A stretch of DNA of 64,000 nt from Shinella zoogloeoides (GTDB lineage Bacteria; Pseudomonadota; Alphaproteobacteria; Rhizobiales; Rhizobiaceae). Below are positions 37,430-44,936 of the stretch, piece after piece. The stretch lies in NCBI RefSeq assembly GCF_003574625.1, contig NZ_QNUJ01000011.1:124001-188000 (forward strand). Direction: 5' to 3'. A program made the translations under genes and the position numbers. Numbering within the stretch: the stretch's first letter is position 1; every line of letters begins with the position of its first letter. The notes under the pieces are model-generated. The model saw only the letters and a program-made list of their open reading frames with translations. It was not told where the DNA came from and did no database searches.

Positions 37430-38173
37430 ATGTCCCTTCCCACCATTGCCCTCTTCCGCGACGATTTCTATCTTTCGACGAACGAGGCGGTGGTGACGGC
37501 GGTGCACGAGGACGGCGGCATCGAGCTGGACCAGACCTGTTTCTACGCGACGTCGGGCGGCCAGCCCGGCGACACGGGCTTCCTGGAGCGCGCCGACGGC
37601 AGCCGCATCGCGCTCGGCCCGGCGGTGACGGGCGCGACCAAGGAGATCATCATCCACCGGCCGCTCGAAGGCGAGGCACCGCCCATCGTCGGCGAGACGG
37701 TCGTCGCCCATATCGACTGGGCGCGCCGCTACCGGCTGATGCGCATGCACACCGCCTGCCATCTCCTTTCCGTCGTCTGCCCCTACCCCATCACGGGCGC
37801 TGCCGTCGGCGAGGAGGACAGCCGCGTCGACTTCGACATGACGGAGACCATCGACAAGGACGAGGTGACGGCGAAGCTGATGAAGCTGGTCGAGGAGAAC
37901 CACTCGATCTTCGTGCAGTGGATCACCGACGCGGAGCTGGCGGCCAATCCCGGCATCGTCAAATCCAAGAACGTGCGTCCGCCCATGGGCCTCGGCCGCG
38001 TCAGCCTCGTCTGCATCGGCGAGAATTCCGCCGTCGACAGCCAGCCCTGCGGCGGCACCCATGTTTCCGAGACGCAGGAAGTGGGCGCGATCCACATCGC
38101 CAAGATCGAAAAGAAGGGCAAGGAGAACCGCCGGTTCCGCATCCGCTTCGGCGCGCCGGCCTCCGAAGCCTGA
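37430..38173 (+). CDS. alaX: Alanyl-tRNA editing protein AlaX-type
   Basis: AlaX proteins are freestanding copies of the AlaRS editing domain that hydrolyse Ser- or Gly-mischarged tRNA-Ala. The zinc ligands are visible as HTACH (HxxxH, in RMHTACHLLS) and CGGTHV (CxxxH) about 100 residues later. The N-terminal part shows the AlaRS-like TCFYATSGGQPGDTGFL. At 247 residues it is the longer AlaX-M type. It overlaps functionally with cysK only by position, with 5 bp between them, so they are probably cotranscribed. Confidence 0.93.
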   Translation: MSLPTIALFRDDFYLSTNEAVVTAVHEDGGIELDQTCFYATSGGQPGDTGFLERADGSRIALGPAVTGATKEIIIHRPLEGEAPPIVGETVVAHIDWARRYRLMRMHTACHLLSVVCPYPITGAAVGEEDSRVDFDMTETIDKDEVTAKLMKLVEENHSIFVQWITDAELAANPGIVKSKNVRPPMGLGRVSLVCIGENSAVDSQPCGGTHVSETQEVGAIHIAKIEKKGKENRRFRIRFGAPASEA

Positions 38174-38185
38174 AGGGAGAGAAAC

Positions 38186-39055
38186 ATGTCCAACGAAAAG
38201 AGCAGGTTCGTCGTTTCGGCGGATTGGGTGGAAAAGCAGCTCGGCGCGCCGGAATTCCGCATCGTCGACGCCTCCTGGTATCTTCCCGCGCAGAACCGCA
38301 ACGGCGCGGCCGAATATGCCGAAGGGCACATTCCCGGCGCGGTCTTCTTCGACCAGGACGTCATCGCCGATCATTCCAGCAGCCTGCCGCATATGGTTCC
38401 CGCGCCGGACGTCTTCGCGGCCGAAGTCGGCAAGCTCGGCATTTCCGATACGGACACGATCGTCGTCTACGACGGCCCCGGCATCTTCACCGCGCCGCGC
38501 GTCTGGTGGCTGTTCCGCACGATGGGCGCGAAGAACGTCTTCGTCATGGATGGCGGCATCGACGGCTGGAAGAAGGAAGGACGGCCGCTGGAGACCGACC
38601 TGCCGGAGCCCGCGCCCGCCACCTTCCACACCAATTTCAATCCCTATGCCGTGACCTCCTTCGAGGAGATGCGCGGCATCGTCTCGACCGGCTCGAAGCA
38701 GGTCGCCGATGCGCGCGGCGCCGGCCGCTTCACCGGCGAGGAAGCGGAGCCCCGCGCCGGCATGCGCTCCGGCCATATGCCGGGCGCAAGGAGCATGCCC
38801 TCCGGCACCTTCTCGGAAGGCGGGAAATTCAAGGATCTCGCCAGCCTCCGCCGGCATTTCGAGGCGTCGGGCATCGATCTCTCCAAACCGGTCGTCACGA
38901 GCTGCGGCTCCGGCATCACCGCGGCGATCATCACGCTGGCGCTTCATTCGCTCGGCCACGAGGAAAACACGCTCTATGACGGCTCGTGGACGGAATGGGG
39001 CGGGCGCGAGGATACGCCCGTCGTCACCGGGCCCGCTGTCACCGGCAAGGACTGA
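38186..39055 (+). CDS. sseA: 3-mercaptopyruvate sulfurtransferase
   Basis: This enzyme transfers sulfur from 3-mercaptopyruvate to thiols or cyanide. It has two rhodanese domains: residues about 10-130 (inactive; VDASWYLP, EGHIPGAVFFDQD) and about 160-285. The second has active-site loop TSCGSGITAAI with the catalytic Cys in the CGSG(I/V)TA signature of mercaptopyruvate enzymes rather than the thiosulfate CRxGx(R/T) type. The 289-residue length is normal. It is 12 bp after alaX and 2 bp before the next gene. Confidence 0.94.
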   Translation: MSNEKSRFVVSADWVEKQLGAPEFRIVDASWYLPAQNRNGAAEYAEGHIPGAVFFDQDVIADHSSSLPHMVPAPDVFAAEVGKLGISDTDTIVVYDGPGIFTAPRVWWLFRTMGAKNVFVMDGGIDGWKKEGRPLETDLPEPAPATFHTNFNPYAVTSFEEMRGIVSTGSKQVADARGAGRFTGEEAEPRAGMRSGHMPGARSMPSGTFSEGGKFKDLASLRRHFEASGIDLSKPVVTSCGSGITAAIITLALHSLGHEENTLYDGSWTEWGGREDTPVVTGPAVTGKD

Positions 39056-39057
39056 CC

Positions 39058-39648
39058 ATGGCGAAGAAGGCCCAGTCCGCGCCGATATCCGTCACCATCA
39101 CCGCGCTCGAAATGACCGCGCCGCCGAAGCAGAGCCTGCCGGTGCCGGTCAATGTGCAGACGGCCATCCTCGGCGCGCCGGACATTCCGCTCGCCTTCTA
39201 CCGCTTCCTCTACCGGCAGGTGGGCAGCCGCTGGCACTGGGTCGACCGGCTGCGCATGGACGACGGGACGCTGACTGCCACGCTGCACGACAAGCGCAAC
39301 AGCGTGAGCGTGCTTTACGTCGACGGCGCGCCCGCCGGCTTCTTCGAGTTGCTGCGGATCGATGACGACACGGTCGAGCTCTCCCATTTCGGCCTCTTCG
39401 AGCGGGCGCTGGGGCACGGCATCGGCAAATGGTTCCTGCTCCAGACGCTCTATGCCGCCTGGGCGCTCGGGCCGAAGCGGGTCGTCGTCACCACCAACAG
39501 CCTCGACCATCCGCGCGCCCTGCAGCTCTACCAGATGTTCGGCTTCTCGCCGGTCGGCACGATGGAGGCGGAGGTCACGCCGCTTTCCGATGCCGAGCTT
39601 CTGGCGCTCGCCAAACGCGACTGTCTGATGCCGGCCGAGCGGCGTTAA
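39058..39648 (+). CDS. GNAT-family N-acetyltransferase
   Basis: A 196-residue acetyl-CoA-dependent acyltransferase of unknown substrate. The acetyl-CoA site ERALGHGIGKWFLLQTL is the (Q/R)xxGx(G/A) signature, followed by the beta-bulge region VVVTTNSLDHPRALQLYQMFGFSPVGTME. The ATG lies 2 bp after the sseA stop, indicating translation from the same transcript as cysK-alaX-sseA. The N-terminal 50 residues are an extension without homology I recognise. Confidence 0.9.
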   Translation: MAKKAQSAPISVTITALEMTAPPKQSLPVPVNVQTAILGAPDIPLAFYRFLYRQVGSRWHWVDRLRMDDGTLTATLHDKRNSVSVLYVDGAPAGFFELLRIDDDTVELSHFGLFERALGHGIGKWFLLQTLYAAWALGPKRVVVTTNSLDHPRALQLYQMFGFSPVGTMEAEVTPLSDAELLALAKRDCLMPAERR

Positions 39649-39744
39649 TCACCCTGAACGGCGCCTAACCGGCCGGTTCATCTTTCCTTCAGGTCATGCG
39701 TGGCACTTTCCGCCCGAAAGACGAAACCGAAGGAGACACCGTCC

Positions 39745-40305
39745 ATGCAACGCCGCGCCTTTCTGACCGCGTTTGCCGCAACCCTCGCCGCGCCGGCCTT
39801 CTCGGGCCTTGCCCTGGCACAGGAAACGCCGTCCGAGGACATGATCCTGCGCCGCCTCGACGCCGCGCCCGCCCGCCGCATGCGCGAGGACGAACGCGTG
39901 ACCGTGCGCGAGTTCAAGCGCCGCGCGGACCTGCGCCGCGCCGCGCCGTCCATCGACATTCAGTCGATCAATTTCGAGTTCGCCTCGGCCGAAATCCCGC
40001 GCTCGGAATACCGCAAGGTGCGCCAGATCGCCCGCGCCATGGAGCAGATCCTGCGTCGCCGCCGCCGCGCCGTCTTCCTCATCGAGGGTCATACGGATGC
40101 CGTCGGCTCGGCCTCGTCCAACCAGATTCTCTCCGAGCGCCGCGCCGATTCGCTGAAATGGGTGCTGGTGCGCGAATTCGGCCTGCCCTCCCGCGCGCTG
40201 GAAACCGTCGGCTATGGCGAGGAATACCTGCTGGTGCCGACCGAGCGCGAGGAATGGCGCAACCGCCGCGTCACGCTCCGCCGCATCGACGAATTCGTGC
40301 GCTGA
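39745..40305 (+). CDS. OmpA-family protein with twin-arginine-like signal
   Basis: An exported 186-residue protein with a C-terminal OmpA/MotB peptidoglycan-binding domain: NFEFASAEIP, FLIEGHTDAVGSASSNQILS, SERRADSLKWVL, GYGEEYLLVP, and NRRVTLRR. The N-terminus MQRRAFLTAFAATLAAPAF has RRAFLT, which resembles a Tat (twin-arginine) motif, followed by a cleavage site after ALA. The start at 39745 follows GGAGACACC. It likely anchors or senses the cell wall. Tat export is an inference. Confidence 0.85.
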   Translation: MQRRAFLTAFAATLAAPAFSGLALAQETPSEDMILRRLDAAPARRMREDERVTVREFKRRADLRRAAPSIDIQSINFEFASAEIPRSEYRKVRQIARAMEQILRRRRRAVFLIEGHTDAVGSASSNQILSERRADSLKWVLVREFGLPSRALETVGYGEEYLLVPTEREEWRNRRVTLRRIDEFVR

Positions 40306-40424
40306 TCGCCCGACCGACCATTCTCACCGCCGGCCTCGCGCCGGCGGTTTCGATTCCAGGCAGGAAACGGGTGTCGGGCCGGCGGGATTGCATGGATGCT
40401 CTTCACATCAAACGCAGCACCACC

Positions 40425-40892
40425 ATGACCATTCGCTTCCTGCCCATGCCCACCGAAACTGCGAACATCTACTGGAGCGGCGGCCCTGATGCCTATGGCA
40501 TGACGCCCGAGCGCCATGTGTCCGATGGCGACGGCGTGCCCTGCCGGCACTGCCTGCGGCTCGTCGGCGCCGGAGAGCCCTATCTCACCCTCGCCCACCG
40601 CCCCTTCCCGGCCCTCCAGCCCTATGCCGAAACCGGGCCGGTCTTCATCCACGCCGAACCGTGCGAGACCCATGAGCCATCGGAAGCGATGCCGCCGATG
40701 CTGACGAGCCGCGACTATATCGTGCGGGGCTATTCGGCGGAAAACCGCATCCTCTACGGCACCGGCGCCGTGGTGCCCAATGCCGATATTCCGGCCTATG
40801 CGGAAACTTTGCTTGCGCGCGAGGATGTCGCCTACCTGCACATCCGCTCGGCCCGCAACAATTGCTACCAGTGCCGCGTAGAGCGCGCATGA
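40425..40892 (+). CDS. DUF1203 domain protein
   Basis: A 155-residue soluble protein of the DUF1203 family. Landmarks are TIRFLPMPTETA at the start, CRHCLRLVGAGEPYLTLAHRPF, VFIHAEPCETHEP, and the C-terminal IRSARNNCYQCRV. Function is not known; the Cys pairs could bind metal. An in-frame ATG at 40392 would add 11 residues; neither start has a strong ribosome site. Confidence 0.85.
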   Translation: MTIRFLPMPTETANIYWSGGPDAYGMTPERHVSDGDGVPCRHCLRLVGAGEPYLTLAHRPFPALQPYAETGPVFIHAEPCETHEPSEAMPPMLTSRDYIVRGYSAENRILYGTGAVVPNADIPAYAETLLAREDVAYLHIRSARNNCYQCRVERA

Positions 40893-40895
40893 GAA

Positions 40896-40917
40896 AGGCC
40901 CGGATCGCTCCGGGCCT
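40896..40917. terminator. Hairpin terminator after DUF1203 gene
   Basis: A 9-bp stem AGGCCCGGA / TCCGGGCCT with a 4-base loop immediately after the stop codon; the following T-content is low, so termination may be partial. Confidence 0.55.
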
Positions 40918-40956
40918 CGCAGGCGACTGACAAAGCCTCTCACCTCTCCTTCGTCA

Positions 40957-41035
40957 TGGCCGGGCTCGACCCGACCATCCATGCTCCGGGTGAGGCGTGG
41001 ATCCTCGGGTCAAGCCCGAGGATGACGTGGCGTGT
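40957..41035. repeat. Dispersed rhizobial intergenic palindromic repeat
   Basis: The stretch contains a GGCCGGGCTCGACCCG half and a hairpin CCTCGGG (41003-41009) / CCCGAGG (41015-41021), ending GGATGACG. Sequences of this kind recur by the dozen in rhizobial genomes between genes. Only one complete copy is visible in this window. Confidence 0.55.
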
Positions 41036-41093
41036 GGGGCGGGTGTTCCGGCAGGTCGGGCCCAAACCTTTGCGGGCCCTTCCGCCGATACCC

Positions 41094-42212
41094 TCAAGCC
41101 ACGTTCAACACCGCCTCCGGCGCGAAGGACTCGTAGCCGAGCGCTTCCGCGACAGCGCGGTTCGTCACGCGGCCCTTGTGCACATTGAGGCCGGCGCGCA
41201 GGTGCCGGTCCTCGGCAATGGCCTTCAGGCCCTTGTCGGCGAGCTGGAGGCCGTAGTGGAGGGTCGCGTTGTTGAGGGCGTGCGCCGAGGTGACCGGAAC
41301 GGCACCCGGCATGTTGGCGACGCAATAGTGCACCACGCCATCGACCTCGAAGGTCGGGTCGGAATGGGTCGTCGCGTGGGACGTCTCGAAGCAGCCGCCC
41401 TGGTCGATGGCGACGTCGACGATGACCGCGCCCTTCTTCATGCCCGAGAGCATTTCGCGGGTGACGAGCTTCGGTGCGGCGGCACCGGGGATGAGCACGG
41501 CGCCGATGACGAGATCGGCGGAGAAGACCTCCTCCTCCAGCGCGTCGATGGTCGAATAGCGCGTGTGGACGCGGCCACCGAAGAGATCATCGAGCTGGCG
41601 AAGGCGCGGGATCGAGCGGTCGAGGATGGAGACATCCGCGCCGAGGCCGGCCGCCATCTTCGCCGCATGCAGGCCGACGACGCCGCCGCCGACGATGGCG
41701 ACCTTGGCCGGGGACACGCCCGGCACGCCGCCAAGCAGGATGCCGCGCCCGCCGTTTGCCTTCTGCAGCGCCGTGGCACCGGCCTGGATGGAGAGACGCC
41801 CGGCGACCTCCGACATCGGCGCGAGCAGCGGCAGGCCGCCGCGGTCGTCCGTCACCGTCTCATAGGCGATGGCGGTGACGCCCGAGCCGAGGAGGCCCTT
41901 GGTCTGTTCCGGGTCGGGAGCGAGGTGGAGGTAGGTGTAGAGAATTTGTCCGTCGCGGAGCTGCGCCCATTCAGCGGGCTGCGGTTCCTTGACCTTCACC
42001 ACCATGTCGGACTTCTGGAAAATGTCCGCGGCGGTGGGCACGATCTTCGCGCCGGCGGCGCGATAGGCGTCATCGTCTGCGCCGATGCCGGCGCCGGCCC
42101 TGGTCTCGACGATCACCTCGTGACCGTGGGCGACGTATTCCCGCACGGCACCGGGCGTCAGACCGACCCGATATTCATGATTCTTGATTTCCTTCGGACA
42201 ACCGACACGCAT
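41094..42212 (-). CDS. ald: Alanine dehydrogenase
   Basis: This NAD-dependent enzyme interconverts L-alanine and pyruvate plus ammonium. Family sites are MRVGCPKEIKNHEYRVGLTP, the substrate Lys in VKVKEP, the nucleotide fold VAIVGGGVVGLHAAKMAAGL, and the catalytic His region YLHLAPD. The C-terminal part HYCVANMPGAVPVTSAHALNN is also diagnostic. At 372 residues it is full length. An Lrp-type regulator lies divergently 161 bp away, the ald/aldR arrangement of rhizobia, and a perfect palindrome sits in between. Confidence 0.97.
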   Translation of the reverse strand: MRVGCPKEIKNHEYRVGLTPGAVREYVAHGHEVIVETRAGAGIGADDDAYRAAGAKIVPTAADIFQKSDMVVKVKEPQPAEWAQLRDGQILYTYLHLAPDPEQTKGLLGSGVTAIAYETVTDDRGGLPLLAPMSEVAGRLSIQAGATALQKANGGRGILLGGVPGVSPAKVAIVGGGVVGLHAAKMAAGLGADVSILDRSIPRLRQLDDLFGGRVHTRYSTIDALEEEVFSADLVIGAVLIPGAAAPKLVTREMLSGMKKGAVIVDVAIDQGGCFETSHATTHSDPTFEVDGVVHYCVANMPGAVPVTSAHALNNATLHYGLQLADKGLKAIAEDRHLRAGLNVHKGRVTNRAVAEALGYESFAPEAVLNVA

Positions 42213-42327
42213 GCGCGTTCCTTTCCCAGTGATGTTCCCGTTGTTGCCGCCGCGTTCGGCGGGGACATCATGGAAGCAGAGGATGCGTGCAATGTCCTTG
42301 CAAAGCCCCTTGGCGAAACGGTCTCCT

Positions 42328-42371
42328 TTCGAATATTCTTCGAATATCAGCGGAATTTTCGGAGAAAATTC
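42328..42371. promoter_or_regulatory. Palindromic Lrp-type operator between ald and its regulator
   Basis: A perfect 8-bp inverted repeat GAATTTTCGGAGAAAATTC (42353-42371) directly abuts the regulator ATG, and the further palindromic block GAATATTC (42331-42338) lies upstream. AT-rich symmetric sites like these are typical for Lrp/AsnC regulators. The site could repress the regulator and act on ald. Confidence 0.7.
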
Positions 42372-42373
42372 GA

Positions 42374-42835
42374 ATGGTGCAACGGGATGCTATCGATGCT
42401 GCGATCCTGAAGGCGGTTCAGCAGAACGGGCGAATCTCCAATGCCGAGCTTGCCGAGCGCGTCGGGCTCTCGCCATCGGCCTGTTCGCGTCGCCTGGATA
42501 TCCTGGAAAAGTCCGGCATCATCAACGGATACCATGCCCGCGTCTCGCCCAAGGCGCTCGACTACAAGATGATCGCCATCGTGCATATCTCGCTCTCCGG
42601 CCAGTTCGCCAAGACGCTGGCGGAATTCGAGGCGGCGGTGAAACTCTGTCCGAACGTGCTGGTCTGCTACCTGATGTCGGGCGAATACGACTATATACTG
42701 CGCGTCGCCGCCAAGGACCTCGAGGATTACGAGCGCATCCACCGCGACTGGCTCTCGGCCCTGCCCCATGTGGTGAAGATCAATTCGAGCTTCGCGCTAC
42801 GCGAGATCATCGACCGGCCGAATGTCGGGGTTTGA
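42374..42835 (+). CDS. aldR: Lrp/AsnC-family regulator, probable alanine dehydrogenase regulator
   Basis: A 153-residue protein with an N-terminal helix-turn-helix (residues about 18-45, ISNAELAERVGLSPSACSRR) and a C-terminal RAM ligand domain (about 70-145, containing VLVCYLMSGEYDYILRVAAKDL). The start at 42374 lies next to the palindrome, so binding would block its own translation start region. Divergent from ald, hence AldR-like: a regulator that responds to alanine. The name comes from context. Confidence 0.88.
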   Translation: MVQRDAIDAAILKAVQQNGRISNAELAERVGLSPSACSRRLDILEKSGIINGYHARVSPKALDYKMIAIVHISLSGQFAKTLAEFEAAVKLCPNVLVCYLMSGEYDYILRVAAKDLEDYERIHRDWLSALPHVVKINSSFALREIIDRPNVGV

Positions 42836-42844
42836 GCAGCGTGA

Positions 42845-42868
42845 AGCGGTTTTGCGTCCGGGATTGCG
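42845..42868. repeat. Fragment of dispersed repeat, inverted copy of the element near 62.1 kb
   Basis: Twenty-four bases here match, in reverse complement, the block at 62121-62144 with one mismatch (TCCGGGATTGCG here against TCCGGAATTGCG). This copy abuts the stop codon of the CorA-type transporter gene. Confidence 0.7.
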
Positions 42869-42871
42869 CGG

Positions 42872-43879
42872 TCAAAACCGCAGGCTGATGCCCGCGCGGC
42901 GCAAGAGCCAGTAGAACAGCGCAGTCGCGGCGATGCCGAGCATCATCGCCCAGAAGAAGCCGGAGCTGCCTTCGCTCAGCGGAAGGCCGCCGGTATTCAT
43001 GCCGAAGACGCCGACGACCAGCGTGCCGGGCAGAAGCAGCGCGCTCATGATGGCCATGGCCCTCAGGCTCCGGTTGGATTCGTCCGCGAGCTCCGCCGCC
43101 ATTTCCTCCTGAAGCAGCCGCGCGCGGTCGTTGACCATCACGATTTCTCGGTCGAGCCGTTCCAGCCGCATGGAGAGGCGCCCAAGCACCGCATGGGCAT
43201 GCTCGGAAAGCGTCCAATCCTCCCGGTCCTCCTCCTCGAACAGCGCCACCATGCCGGCGACGGGCCGGTGCAGCGATACCGCGAGGCGGCGCACTTCCTT
43301 GAGGCTGCGGCGCTCGTCGCTGAGGCGTTCCGTCACCAGCCGGTCTTCCACGGCGTCGAGAAGCGCCGCCGCCTCCTTGAGGCGGATGGCCGTGTTCTTG
43401 CAGAAGGCGGTGACGATGGCTTCGAAGACCTCGTAGGCCGTCGTTGGGCAGAACCCGTCGGCGAAAGCGCGGCGCACGCGGTTCACCGCCTCGACGGGAT
43501 GGCGGCGGCCGGTGACGAGCAGGCGCTCGGTCAGGGCGAAATGCAGCCGCCCGATGGTGGTGGAGGTGCGCTCCATGTCCTGCTGGAGATCGGCGACGAC
43601 GCCGTGGGTCGTGCCCGCCTCGCAGCCGAGGACGAGGCTTTCGTCATTGCCTTCGAGGATGGCGCGCGCCGCCGCGGGCAGCCGGCACCTCGCCGCAAGC
43701 CAGCCCTGCATGCGCTGGTCGACGAGATCGACATGCAGCCACACCCAGCCGTCCTCGGCGGCAAGCGCCGCATCGAGCTCCGACGGCGCGATCGGCACGA
43801 CCGGGCCGCCGGGGCCGGCCCGGTAGGCGCCGACGAGCCCCGGCGTCAGTCCTCTTTCCCTCTGGTCCAGCAGGTTCAA
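42872..43879 (-). CDS. zntB: CorA/ZntB-family divalent cation transporter
   Basis: A 335-residue transporter of the CorA superfamily, whose ZntB branch exports or co-transports zinc. The cytoplasmic N-terminal domain (to about 270) precedes two C-terminal membrane helices. The GMN signature is VFGMNTGGLP, followed by the loop and last helix FFWAMMLGIAATALFYWLLRR. The start is a TTG at 43879, 14 bp after the ppk2 stop, so it is probably translated in one message with ppk2. Substrate choice between Mg, Co and Zn cannot be read from sequence. Confidence 0.9.
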   Translation of the reverse strand: MNLLDQRERGLTPGLVGAYRAGPGGPVVPIAPSELDAALAAEDGWVWLHVDLVDQRMQGWLAARCRLPAAARAILEGNDESLVLGCEAGTTHGVVADLQQDMERTSTTIGRLHFALTERLLVTGRRHPVEAVNRVRRAFADGFCPTTAYEVFEAIVTAFCKNTAIRLKEAAALLDAVEDRLVTERLSDERRSLKEVRRLAVSLHRPVAGMVALFEEEDREDWTLSEHAHAVLGRLSMRLERLDREIVMVNDRARLLQEEMAAELADESNRSLRAMAIMSALLLPGTLVVGVFGMNTGGLPLSEGSSGFFWAMMLGIAATALFYWLLRRAGISLRF

Positions 43880-43893
43880 GGGAAGATCCGGCG

Positions 43894-44802
43894 TCAGTAG
43901 ACGTCCGGCACGTACATCTCGTCCGGCGGCTCATGCCGGATATAGTCGTCGTGGCGCACGCGCTCCGGCAGTTCGATGACCGCCTTCGGCACGTCCTCGT
44001 AGGGGATCTGCGTCAGGAGATGGGCGATGCAGTTGAGGCGCGCCTTCTTCTTGTCGACGGCCTCGACGATCCACCAGGGCGCTTCGGGAATATGGGTGCG
44101 TTCCAGCATCTCTTCCTTCGCCTTGGTATAGTCCTCCCAGTGGACGCGGCTTTCGAGGTCCATCGGGGAGAGCTTCCACTGCTTCAGCGGGTCGTGGATG
44201 CGCATGCGGAAGCGGAATTCCTGCTCCTCGTCGGTGATCGAGAACCAGTATTTGACGAGCACGATGCCGGAGCGCACCAGCATGCGCTCGAATTCCGGCA
44301 CCGAGCGGAAGAATTCCTCCAGCTCGTCCGGCGTGCAGAAGCCCATGACGCGCTCGACACCGGCGCGGTTGTACCAGGAGCGGTCGAAGAGCACCATTTC
44401 ACCGGCCGAAGGCAGGTGCGGCACATAGCGCTGGAAATACCATTGATGGCGCTCGCGCTCGGTCGGCGCCGGCAGGGCGACGACGCGGCAGACGCGCGGA
44501 TTGAGGCGCTGGGTGACGCGCTTGATGGCGCCGCCCTTGCCGGCCGAATCGCGGCCCTCGAACAGGACCACGACCTTCAGCTTCTTGTGGTGCACCCAGT
44601 CCTGCAGTTTCACCAGCTCGTGCTGGAGGCGGAACAGCTCGCGGAAATAGATGCGGCGCTCCAGCGTCTGGACGGGCGCCTCGGACATGCCCTCGGCGAT
44701 GAGGTCGTCCAGCCGCTCCTCCTCGATCTGCATTTCCAGCTCCTCGTCGAAGCTGTCGGCGATCTCCGCCTTGATGCGGTTCAGGTGATGGTCGTCGAAC
44801 AT
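43894..44802 (-). CDS. ppk2: Polyphosphate kinase 2
   Basis: PPK2 enzymes transfer phosphate between polyphosphate and nucleotides. The Walker A site is FEGRDSAGKGGAIKRVTQRL, the Walker B stretch is VLFDRSWYNRAGVERVMGF, and the lid module R-x-PAPTERERHQWYFQRYVPHLP is typical. The one-domain form of about 300 residues is the short class. It starts at ATG 44802; a TTG at 44808 is possible. It is upstream of zntB with 14 bp spacing. The exact nucleotide preference (ADP, GDP, AMP) is unclear. Confidence 0.94.
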   Translation of the reverse strand: MFDDHHLNRIKAEIADSFDEELEMQIEEERLDDLIAEGMSEAPVQTLERRIYFRELFRLQHELVKLQDWVHHKKLKVVVLFEGRDSAGKGGAIKRVTQRLNPRVCRVVALPAPTERERHQWYFQRYVPHLPSAGEMVLFDRSWYNRAGVERVMGFCTPDELEEFFRSVPEFERMLVRSGIVLVKYWFSITDEEQEFRFRMRIHDPLKQWKLSPMDLESRVHWEDYTKAKEEMLERTHIPEAPWWIVEAVDKKKARLNCIAHLLTQIPYEDVPKAVIELPERVRHDDYIRHEPPDEMYVPDVY

Positions 44803-44936
44803 GAGCAATATCCGTCGATGAGGAAGGTGAAAGGCCGTTGCCGTCGGGAGGCGCCATGCGCGATCAAGCCATGGCGCCGCCTGCTCCTATAGGAAGCCTT
44901 CATGAACCTTTTGTGACGGAAAGCGGGTCGGAAACC

